Positions 48,700 through 59,348 of a stretch of 64,000 bases of DNA are shown here, piece after piece. The first letter of the stretch is position 1; every line of letters starts with the position of its first letter. Origin of the DNA: Sipunculus nudus (Eukaryota; Annelida; Sipuncula; Golfingiida; Sipunculidae). The stretch is taken from assembly GCA_026874595.1 (NCBI GenBank), contig CM049306.1, forward strand, positions 62,874,019 through 62,938,018. The letters are read 5' to 3'. Both the position numbers and the translations under genes were made by a program. The notes under the pieces were generated by a model, which worked only from the letters and a program-made list of their open reading frames with translations, was not told the DNA's origin and did no database searches.

Positions 48700-51600
48700 A
48701 CGCGGGGGCATTCAGGATTTTGATGATATTTGACTGGTTTCTATCGGTGGACGTTTACAGAAAAGGTTGATGTGAGAAACAAATGAAAGATTAATTAAAT
48801 GTACGTTGCAAGTAAACTGTTCCTGAAGAAAGAAACAGATATATGGATACCTCTTAAGTAGCAGAAGCGGACCCAATAGGGCTCCATGCAGAGGGTCCGT
48901 ATCCCATTTTCAGCCGCCGCAACCTTTTGTTTTCATCGTATCAAACCAATTTTGAGGCCTGAAACCCTAGCCACCTGGGATAAACCCTCTATTTCATAAA
49001 GCGAGAAACGTGTTTTTCCTTTTAATGACCACGCACGTGTGTGAGAGCCTGGTAAAATGTAAGGCCAGACATGCTCACTGAAAGCAAGCGTTATTCATAT
49101 GAACAATAGTCCTTGATCGTGTGTTTGAGGCTGAGTTACCACGTTGCACGCATTCCGGTCTTTGCCGAAGGCAGTTCGGCTGTGCTCTGTCTAACCTCCG
49201 CGCAAGTCAGTAAAAACAGAAAAATCACTCAAAATTATATGTACATTATAAATCATTTATTCTCATATCGCCTATGTCACTGCGGGGACAATAACCCTTA
49301 AAATGAGGTGTGATACAGTGTCATACGGAATGCGGTTTCAGAGAACACTGAGGACAAAGGTGGAGCGAATACCTATTATAGGTATAAGATGTCACAGAAC
49401 GTGTTTTATCAAAGCTAGAAGGACTCCTGCACGGGAGTATGAATGAGGCGTCTTGTCTATGGCGTTAACGTAGTTACCTGGTCCATGCAGACCCATATCA
49501 AAGTTCAGGGTATGCTTCTTTTGGAGCCGCTGCTGTATTTCTACTGTGATTGTTCACATATTATGCTGACAACTGGAGCAGCAATCCAGCAGATGTTACT
49601 TTCTGCCTAGTCATTCTGCTCGATCTCTGCTGCGAGAATCAGCAGTTTTGCAGCACATGCTCTATTATACTACTATATCTTAATATATTTACAGCAGATT
49701 GACTGAAAATGTGCTGTCCTGAAGTAGCCGTCTTGGAAGATAAATCAACTCAAGCTGCCTCAAGATGTACCAATGTACATTTCAGAGAGAAGATTTTCAG
49801 CAGATGCTTACACACTGCTGCTTTAAGATAGTGCCCACAGCGATCAGTAATATTTCTTAATTTTTGATAGCGGATTGGGGGTGGGGGTGAGGGGTGAACA
49901 GAACATAGATTAATTCAGTAAGGGCCAAAGGCAATATAGTTCCAAACTTTATTCTACACCAAGGTCTTATTTAACAATGGAACAAAACTGTCTGATCTGA
50001 ATTAGGCCTAGACACACAGACAGTTAAATAACAAAGCCATCGTTCTATTTGCTGGGCTAAAAAACTGAAGGGGTAGAAATTATAAAAGTTGCATTCAGGT
50101 TTTTATGCTTTACCCCACAAGTTTAAGGGCATAAAGCTGTTTCGAGCAAAATGTATTTCTTGCTATAAAGATCATGTAATGTTTATGTTTTTCGTGATTT
50201 GTGTCCACCCTTCAATCCAGAGGGAAGATGTAATGCTTTTTGTGCAACACCAACCCCTTCCATTTTCAAATTTAGATCCTTATCAATTGTAATTTATTTA
50301 TACAGTGCTTATACCATAAAATATACATTCTACCAACATAATCAGTATTTACAATATACATTCTACCAACATAATCAGTATTTAAAGCATCTTTAAAACG
50401 TGTCCTTGGCATTTATCTATTCACTATCTCATCATAAATTTACATGGTCGCACACTAATACTAGTATATGTATATGGTCATTTGTTTTGAGAATGATGTA
50501 ACTGCTATTTGACTCATATTTGTTTTCTTTTCCAAAGTCTGCCTGCAGTTTAATCTCTGGGTGAGGGACAAATGCCATGATGTGTACCCTAATCTGCCCA
50601 GGGCCAAAGAAAAGAATAAACTTATCATAAATCATTAATAAAGATCTATTGTACACATTGAAAGGTATTTTTTGTCCATCCTACTGACATTGGAGTGAAA
50701 AAGAATGCTGATGCGTGGGTCCTTGTTAAGTCAGCTTGATCTGGCCTTGCACACTAACTTGCACTCAATACTCCTACCCAATGTCTACCCACACAAGGGT
50801 CATCATGACCTCATTTGCATAAATTACAGGCTTATATACAGAGTCCTCAGGACAACAGTGTCAACAACATAAATGCATGTAGTATCAAAGCCATAGTCGT
50901 CAACACGTCAATCAGCTGAACATTATGACCCATGAATCACATTTTTATAATTAAATTATTTTATCAACTTCAAATATATGTAAGAACACCGAAAATACGA
51001 GAAAATAGAAGGTTGATATCTGTGATGTTTTTGTAATGTTTTATTTTATGCCATTATACATGATATATTTTAATAATTACCTAAGTACTCTATGAAAGGC
51101 CTGTACCCGACTACCTCTCAAGTACCGGGCATCAACAATGGACACAGGCTAGTCGTCTGAAATGTGACGAAGGGTATACTTTTCTTTTAGTGCTTTCTCT
51201 TCCTTTACGGCGGCGCTCGGGTTACTACCGTTAAATCACTACAAGTGGTCGTTTATTCTAAAGAGGATTTCTTCATTCTTTTCCATATTCTGTCAAGTCA
51301 TAAGGATCTACCGTCGATAACTTTGTTATTGTTAAAGTAAAAAACTATTTAATTTTGGGAATCGTTATCTGGGAGTTAAATTATAAAAAAAATTATATTC
51401 AAGCACATAAAATAAATCTGTGTCAAGGCATTGGACGAAGAGCAGCTAACTTCTGAATCAAGCACAGAAAATATAAAGCAATTACACTTCCGAAATAAAT
51501 CATTTTTCCATTTAATCTGCACTGCAAAAATTGCAAACTTATTATTACGTATCGTGTATTAAAGCTGAATAAATATAACCCTTCTTTAACCTCATCTGAT

Positions 51601-52320
51601 TGCATTTCCCACAATATTATGATAAATAAATGTTAACTTGTGCCTGGATTTCAGGGATTGTTAGTTACGCCAGTCTCCCTTAATTTCACCCTATACATGT
51701 ATCATTCCATTGCATGAAAGTAACCATCCTCATGTATTCTTCAGGGGAAAGAGGTATTTTATACCATTCGATATATAACATTATATGGCTGTTGCCGTTC
51801 ATCGTAACATATATCATCAATGCCAAATCTCTGTTACATTAAACTGGTAAAAATGCAGGTTCGTAAAAGGTAAGCTCAGAATATCAGAAAAAGATTACAG
51901 CGGGTTTAATCCAGCATACACCTTTATCATGGCATGCCCTGTACTGAGGCCCCTCTTACGGCTGTATGGCCCGTTTGTGGCTTTCATGCAAGGTAATATT
52001 CTTGAAGTAACTGGATACCAATGCCACGTCTGCAATAAGTTTTGTTAATGGTATTTCAACAACGTCTTTGCGTCATAACATACAAATATTTCAACGTTCT
52101 TTAAACAATGATACCTATCTCCTTTACATAGCAAGATCTCTTCATACATATTCAGAGAATATTTTACATAATTAAAACAATTGAATATATTGATATAACC
52201 TCTCTGTTTCAACTTCCTCTAATCATTGCCCCCTGTTTGTACAGGAATAACGGTATTATTTTGACTTTTTACACTTCCTAATAGATTACATATAGTAAAA
52301 CAGGTTTACAATATACAAAT
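48700..52320. other. Non-coding stretch, nothing recognised
   Basis: No exon or large array is supported. A two-unit tandem repeat with core ATACATTCTACCAACATAAT lies at about 50,320-50,382. Otherwise unremarkable AT-rich DNA. Confidence 0.45.
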
Positions 52321-53372
52321 TACCCGAATGTCGCATGCGAATACCGAATATCGAATGTCACGAATTTATGTGATTTTTGTGATATTCGCTGATGAAAATC
52401 GATTATCGCTGTTTCGTGTGATATTGGCGTTCAAAGGTCTAAGGTCATGGCGCATCATTGCCGTAATATGTATGAACTATGCCGCCGGGTTGATCAGGTT
52501 GTCAAACAATCCGTGCGCCGATAGTTTTCCCGAATTTTGCATATTTGTGTGATAATCGATATTCTCATGCGAATATCGAATGTATAGCTTATTAGTGTGG
52601 CATTGATATGCAAAATTAAAATGTCGCTTATAATTTTTGTTACCCGCATAGCAAATTATTGCTCTTAACAGAATTTGAATTTTCAAGAGAATATCAGAAA
52701 TGAGTCCCCGCTGTCCAGCCGATATATCTGCCGACCAGCTTAGTTGCAGGTCAATGCATAGGGTTAAATACAGGAACAAAAGCTGGTTTGCCGGGGTAAT
52801 GTTTGTGTTGTGCGAGGTGCCTGTAGAGGCCAGGCATGAGACAAGAGAAAATGTCCACAGTCAATGTGTGGCCCCCTTGTCAAAACGTTTCGAGTTTTGC
52901 GCCCGAATTGCGTGCGATTATCGAATATCGAATATTTGCACGCGAATATCGAATATTGAATTTCACTGATTGTAGTGTTATTCGCTTGATATGAGTGATA
53001 TTTAATTTCGCATGTGAATATCGAAAATCCCTGAAATAGAGTGATATTCAATATTCACATGCGAATATCGGAAATCTCTAATTTGAGTGATGTCCGATAA
53101 TTGCATGATATGATATCAGTGATATTTGATTTTGCATTCGAATATCGAATATCCCTGACTCGAGTGATGTTCGATATTAATATGCAAATATCGAATATCC
53201 CTAATTTGAGTGAAATTCGATATTCACATGCGAATATCAAATATTTAAAAAACCCTCATTCGAGTGATATTTAATATTTACATGCGAATATCGAATATCC
53301 CTGATTTGAGTGATATTTGATATTCACATGATATGAGTGATATTCGATTTTGCATTCGAATATCGAATATCG
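52320..53372. repeat. Array of ATCGAATATCG-type repeats with a unique insert
   Basis: Units of about 50-60 bp with GCGAATATCGAATATC, CTGATTTGAGTGATATT and CGATATTCACATG recur from 52,900 to 53,372, with related words at 52,320-52,600. Many words are self-complementary (GATATTCG / CGAATATC), so the array could fold into cruciforms. The interval 52,620-52,905 is unrelated to the array. Confidence 0.85.
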
Positions 53373-53899
53373 GTCCAACTTCAGTCCCGTGGGGGGAGGG
53401 GTCGTAGGATGAAATTCATTCCCTACTTTGAAATATTCCTTTAATCGCACAGTCTATGACTTTAGACTGCGTCCAGAAAATTATCTTATATTAATGTTTA
53501 TATAAATTTTATGCATAATGTGCATTTTATGCATTATGTTTATTTATTTTATGCATAACTAAAATAAAACTGACCAATACAATGATAAACTGATAACAAA
53601 AGAATAGATAAATGATATTATAATTATTATAATTATTATTATAAGAAGTAGTATTGTTACCAGAGGTAGAAGTAGTAGTAGTAGTAGTAGCAGTAGTAGT
53701 AGAAGTATAAAATATGCGCTTTGATTTAGATTATGGGGAGCATCACTGACCTTAACATGTTTTTTTTATTCAGCATTCTATGTTTCACGTATTTATTTCA
53801 ATAAAATCATCATCTGTCAATAGTGTATGCGGTTATGTCTAAATTCTTGATTCTGTCAAATTCAATTCTCAAATAGATTTTCCTAACATACTTTAGTCT

Positions 53900-53903
<4 letters not shown>
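53373..53903. other. Non-coding, low complexity
   Basis: Contains a GTA/AGT trinucleotide run at about 53,665-53,705. No gene. Confidence 0.5.

Positions 53904-53986
<83 letters not shown>
53904..53986. repeat. (TA)n microsatellite
   Basis: Long pure TA run, directly abutting the satellite relative that starts AGCGATCACCCTTTG. Confidence 0.97.
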
Positions 53987-53987
<1 letters not shown>

Positions 53988-54840
53988 CGATCACCCTTTG
54001 TCCGTCCTAGATCCGTCCGGCTGTTAAATGGGAACAAACTGTTACCGTCAGACCTAGAAACTTTTATACCTGAGTATCCAAGGAGGTCATAGGCAATTCT
54101 CCATGGAAACCTAAAAATAGGTCATTGTGCTATATATTTTGCAGGCTTAGGGCCAAAAACATGATTTTGATCACCCAGACGGTTTGACGAGGCACAATAT
54201 TTTAACCATTAGGCCTAGAATCTTGGGAGGTCCTATATAAACCTGAAACTAGGCCTTGATGACCTGTATTCTGCGAGCTATTGTTGAGAACATCAATATG
54301 AGAACCGAGACAGTCAGAAAGGGCACAAAACTCACTGTTATACCTAGAACCTTTCTTATGTTACATCCTTGGAGGTCCTTTGCAAATCTCCATTGAATCA
54401 TGAAATTCGTTCACTGTGACCTATGAGCTGTAGGATAAAGTAGATTTTAGCACTGTGAAAGTCAGATGGAAAAAAAATCAAAATGGTTGGACCTAGAAGC
54501 TTCTTACTTAAAATTACAGAAGGTCCCTTGCATATCTCCTTCAGCTCTAGAAACGTCTTCCTTAATGTGAAGCGGGATCATTGTAATATCTCCTTGAACA
54601 TCTAAAATAAGGTCATTTTAACCTGTATCCTGAAGGATATCGTAAAAGAACATGGTTTGAGCACCCTATAAGTCAGATTTTTACATTTTGGCTTAATTGA
54701 ACCAAGAACTTCTAATTTGATTAAGATCCAGGGAGGTCCCTGTTAACATCACTTTGAAACCTGGAATGACGTCATAATGACTAAAATAACATGATTTTGA
54801 GCACCCTGAAAGGCATTCTACGCATGGTTCGAAGTTCCAA
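53986..54840 (-). repeat. Diverged relative of the 340-bp satellite
   Basis: Begins AGCGATCACCCTTTG, the inverse of the satellite end at 24,786-24,800. It repeats the same order of landmarks on the opposite strand: GTCCG runs, GTTACCGTCAGACCTAGAAA, GGAGGTC, CCATGGAAACCT. About four diverged sub-units follow, each with a GACCTAGAA and GGAGGTC motif. Confidence 0.75.
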
Positions 54841-55609
54841 ACCAAATATATTTTTCACCAGATCATGACATCAATAATTAATACTTGCATCGCCTATATG
54901 TCAAATTAAGCAGCGCGTCATGGCATATGTTCCGCTTGTTAAAGCTTTTGATCACAATGATACTAAAATCCAGGTCTGCATTTTTCTTTCCTCATCTTGA
55001 ATAGTTGGCGGCCATATTAAAATCTGCGATATATTTCACTCGAAAACAGCCATTATAGAAATTGGCTAACCTTATAACAATTTGATAATCCTCAATAGAA
55101 AAGGTATCTTCAAATCAGGTTGAGGCTACCCTGGGGATAATTTGAGATCGATTTAAGATTACCCGGGGAGACCTGAATCGGTCAGCTAGGTGTTTCCCTG
55201 TTGGTGTTCCGGTGGCAGTCAAGAAACATTATTATCAATGGAAGATCTTCTCAGACATTTATTGTACGTCTTCATTCCACAGCCAACTTGATTATACGTA
55301 ATACTTAACCAAAACGAATAGGCTGTATCCCTGTACAAATATGGTTTATGTACAGTGTTGTTTGAGTTTAGTTGTTTTGTGTATATACTACTTGACCCAA
55401 GAGGCGCGAGAATATATTTGAAGGGTTCAATGATGCCAGGAATACTCCTCCACTGTGAAATATAGAGCCAAATAACCTGTAAAGATATAACGTTTTAAAG
55501 TCGATGATTCGCTGTGCAAAGAGACCACTAAACCATTCAGATCACCCGATTCGATATTATGCATTCGGAGAGGTCGGTTGCATATATACTCTTATGTATT
55601 TAAAGGAAG

Positions 55610-55614
<5 letters not shown>
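54841..55614. other. Non-coding with dispersed repeat fragment
   Basis: 54,960-55,115 shares GGCGGCCATATTAA and flanks with 5,955-6,140. Nothing else recognised. Confidence 0.5.
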
Positions 55615-55649
<35 letters not shown>

Positions 55650-55655
55650 ATATAA
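55615..55655. repeat. (TA)n microsatellite
   Basis: TA run with ATGTATGT interruptions. Confidence 0.93.
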
Positions 55656-56539
55656 TTATATTCTTTTCGAGCCATTTCCTACCGTTAGATTAGGATTTCT
55701 GATATTCAAGAAAATTGGGATCTCTTCTTGGCACTTGTTGGTAACAACATAATATTTTGGCTTTTTGAACAGGCCCTTTCATGAAGCCAGGAATAATCCA
55801 CACTTGTTAAATGTAGTTAGTACAACATGCAACCACTCTTCTGTATAAACTTACAGCATTCTTAAGAGGCTCCAGCTTGGAATTAACATGGGATCTTTAG
55901 TTCCAAAACCGTGTCCACATACACGTTTACACACATGCGCGTGTAGGTGCATGTGTGGATATTTAAGGGATGGATTGGATTTGAGGTTAATTATTATAGT
56001 AAACTGCTATATCCAAGTAATTCTATCCTGAGGCTGATTCGGCGTTCCCTGTTCATTGACATTATCCTTGTTTTTAATATAATATTTCGGATGAATTCAT
56101 ATGGGCTTTTAACAAGGCACGTAGATTTGTTTACAGACAACGCAATAAGCAAAACTGAAATGAGATGAGGATTGTGTTGAAGCTCAGTCGAATTTAATTT
56201 GTAAGTTAATCTTCGAACTTCATCGTCTAATTTTCCTGTCTTTTCAGATGTTGGAGTAATCGACCGACCGGACCAGCATCCATATCTAATTGTTCACCGT
56301 GGTAACATAATTCTTAAACAGCGCAGTTACAAAAGGACCTTGCAGAGAATTGGTGTCCCTTCTGACATTTATACCAATACCTCTTCTTTAACACATGTCG
56401 GGTTGATTTGCAAGTTACGGATTGCCTTATATTTTTTTACTTTTCGACCTCACGGACAACGTTAAGCATTCCAGTTTAGGTTAACTAACTGCAGATCTAT
56501 CCGTATGATTAGATTACATACATTAAAAGCCACACAACA
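55656..56539. other. Upstream region of the GPCR gene
   Basis: A candidate short intron in the 5' leader is visible: GTAAGT at 56,201-56,206 and a pyrimidine-rich TTTTCAG ending at 56,247. At about 47 bp it would be unusually small, so either site may pair with a distant partner. No clear TATA box is assigned. Confidence 0.35.
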
Positions 56540-57652
56540 ATGACACTAAATGTTACCTTAGATGAACTTGGAGGATATTTGCGGTTTTCCAGTCACTGGG
56601 ATTTGGTTCGAGCTGATACAGCACTTCAACCCCATGTGGAACAACTACTACTCAGGAACAAGACTCTAACACCCGAACTCCGCATACTCCGGGATGTCTC
56701 GTGGTGGCTCAACTCAGCGTGGACTCCGGTATTTGTTGGAATTGGCATTCTGGGAAATTTAGCTTGCCTTGTAGGCCTCGTGAGGTCTACTCTTCGGCAC
56801 GTGTCACCGGGGCACTACCTTGCAGCCCGCGCAGGCGCAGACAGCGCCTTCCTGTTAACCCTTCTCTTTGTATGGATAGCGGATTTTGAGATCGCACACA
56901 AACATTTTTACCTGACTGTTGGTTGGTGTCAGTTTGTTTCCTACGGGAGCCACCTTAGTACTTTTCTAGCAACCTGGGTGACGGTGGCTTTATTGATAGA
57001 TCGCGTGATATTCGTGCGTTATCCTGAAAAAAGAAAAGTAATGTGTACAGTTTTTCGATCCCGCGCGGTAATCGTTGGTCTACTAATCTTGGATATGGTG
57101 GTTTGTCTGAACATCAGCCTGACGGAGGGGGTGGTAGAGTACGACGATTGGTACATGTGTTCACCAATGCCAGAATTTATGAAGGTCATGAGAGTGTTAG
57201 AGAAGCTGGACACTATTGTCAATTTCATACTGCCCTACACTGCCGTACTTGTTATATGTATCTTACTTCGTAGCAACTTGTGCAGTGCTCAGTCACGTGG
57301 GGGCTCACGTGACGAGGACTGTCCAATCATCTTAGACATGGAAATGACGCGCACGTCCATTTTGGTAGGCATGTTTTATGTATTTTTCACTCTCCCGTCA
57401 TACGTACTTAAGCTCCATCACTTGGTGAGAGGAGCCACGGATGAAAACGAAATGGTACCGCCTTCTGTGCTGACTTTACAGCAGATCTTGAAGTTCCCTA
57501 TGTATTTAGGATACGCGTCCACCGGCATTCTTATTGTCCTCAGCAACAGCAAACTGCGTGGGACAATGTGTCACTTAATATGCTGTTGTTCTTTTCATGG
57601 AAAATCCATAGAAAACAGAGATTCGGAAGAAATACCAATGGCTACGACATAA
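56540..57652 (+). CDS. Class A (rhodopsin-like) GPCR, single exon, orphan
   Basis: A 370-residue protein with seven membrane segments at about 60-83, 91-115, 127-156, 174-196, 224-246, 271-293 and 311-334. Landmarks are G72-N73 (1.50), D101 (2.50), C130 and C207 (the TM3-ECL2 disulphide), D154-R155-V156 in place of DRY, P232 (5.50) and P286 (6.50). The 59-residue extracellular N terminus has N-glycosylation sites at N4 and N40 and no signal peptide. Helix 8 (339-350) ends in C348-C350, likely palmitoylated. FTLP replaces CWxP and TGILI replaces NPxxY. The start has A at -3 and is the first ATG. Probably a peptide-type receptor of a lineage-expanded invertebrate family; the ligand is unknown. 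Confidence 0.9.
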   Translation: MTLNVTLDELGGYLRFSSHWDLVRADTALQPHVEQLLLRNKTLTPELRILRDVSWWLNSAWTPVFVGIGILGNLACLVGLVRSTLRHVSPGHYLAARAGADSAFLLTLLFVWIADFEIAHKHFYLTVGWCQFVSYGSHLSTFLATWVTVALLIDRVIFVRYPEKRKVMCTVFRSRAVIVGLLILDMVVCLNISLTEGVVEYDDWYMCSPMPEFMKVMRVLEKLDTIVNFILPYTAVLVICILLRSNLCSAQSRGGSRDEDCPIILDMEMTRTSILVGMFYVFFTLPSYVLKLHHLVRGATDENEMVPPSVLTLQQILKFPMYLGYASTGILIVLSNSKLRGTMCHLICCCSFHGKSIENRDSEEIPMATT

Positions 57653-58320
57653 TGATCAAAACGACTCCCCTGACAGATATGTATATATAATACAGACTTA
57701 TTGCGCGAGAATCTAATGAAATGCAGTATATTAAGGAAAGCCTATAGCATTCTTTGCAACCTGTATATCATATAAATCATGATACAAAGAAGGGACAGGC
57801 TTACTCATACATATATAGTGCATGGCACAATCGCACATGTACAGATAATACGGTATTCCTGACAAACACGTAACCCATGGGCCATGACGGTCAGCTGAGT
57901 AGCATGACATCAAGGCCCAGCATTTACAACTGTCAGGACTTGAATTTTTAAATGAACTTTATGGCCATAACTTTGCATGACTTGAATACTTGTCTATTTT
58001 TATCTAAGGTAAAATATATGCCTGCTTAGACAATACTGTGACATGACTTTTATTTGTCATTTTGATGACACCGCTATAGTGCCATACAATAGATCCATCT
58101 AAGATCAATATACATAGCATTTTTCATGACAATCCATGCGAGAAATATAAGGAAAATTGTACTTTTATATGCATTTAACTCAAGGTAGACAAGGTGTAGT
58201 GAAATGTAACGAGTGTTGTCTTGATACGAAAAATCAGATTGAGTACATTGTTATAACTGGACTGCTCTGCTTATATTGTTGACATGACTAACGTTTGGCA
58301 GCCTCGAAGTAAATATTATT

Positions 58321-58321
<1 letters not shown>
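57653..58321. other. Downstream region of the GPCR gene
   Basis: AT-rich. The nearest clear AATAAA I see on the + strand is at 58,506-58,511, about 850 bp after the stop, so the 3' end is not fixed. Nothing else recognised. Confidence 0.4.
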
Positions 58322-58360
<39 letters not shown>

Positions 58361-58381
58361 TATACATATATATATATATAT
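58322..58381. repeat. (TA)n microsatellite
   Basis: TA run with two ATACATATATA interruptions. Confidence 0.95.
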
Positions 58382-58688
58382 TACTGAAAGGGTTTGGTTG
58401 CCATTCCAGGATCAAAGTGCTCGATACATAAAAGTAGAGCTGCAATAAGTTCATAAAATCATAAATTACAAAAGAATCATGACTTACAAAAGAACGCCAC
58501 TCCTTAATAAAGGAAGTGAATACCTTAACTCTTGCAGGCACCGTACAGTGAAAACCAGCCAACCGTAAATAATCTCACACACGCACCCAATTATGAGCAA
58601 ACCTAAAGGAACACAACTGATGAGTACCATGAAGTAAGCACGAAACCTGCGGGTAGTGACAGTCATGCATTGATGTATTTTATGTACT

Positions 58689-58736
<48 letters not shown>

Positions 58737-58739
58737 CAT

Positions 58740-58767
<28 letters not shown>
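58689..58767. repeat. Paired (TA)n microsatellites
   Basis: Two TA runs separated by TTAACATT. Confidence 0.95.
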
Positions 58768-58770
<3 letters not shown>

Positions 58771-59090
58771 ATATTTCAGGTCTCGCCATCATTATAATTA
58801 ATTCTCAAGAGACATCCTAAAGCAATGTGCATGTAGCATATTATATTTGTTATGCATTAATTATCTAGGAAGTGCGAGGCTTTAACTAAAAATGGACCAA
58901 TTATATTGAAATTTCATTTTGTTAGTCACATTAATATAAACTAGTTTCACTGACTACGTTTAAATTTTAAATTATTTTCATCGACATAGGTTTGACATTT
59001 AATTCAGAGTTATGATCCAAAGCCAAATATATATTATATGAGCTAAAAGTGTCACGTGACTCTCAGCTGTCCGTCTTAAAATCAGACCTG

Positions 59091-59348
59091 AACTAGCGTA
59101 AAATATGAAATAAAGTGGTGCCGCCACCGGTCTAACACAAAAGATAAAGATATACGTGCTGAATGAGCAAGGGAACGAACAAGATATCCCATATATTAGT
59201 GATTGAGATATCGGAGCGTACTGACAATGAACCGATTATAGTGATATTTCACACCTGTGAGACACACATTTCAGAACTGCTAGCCCGATCCTCGTAAAAA
59301 GTTTCATTGATGACCGAAAATGGGTCTTTTTCATATTTTACGCTAGTT
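59091..59348. mobile_element. Small inverted-repeat element (MITE-like)
   Basis: The left end AACTAGCGTAAAATATGAAA is repeated exactly in inverse at the right end (TTTCATATTTTACGCTAGTT, 59,329-59,348). The 258-bp element has no coding capacity. I see no clear target duplication. The interior starts GTGGTGCCGCCACCGGTCT, reminiscent of the GGTGGCGCCACCAGTCT of the 340-bp satellite. Confidence 0.7.
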
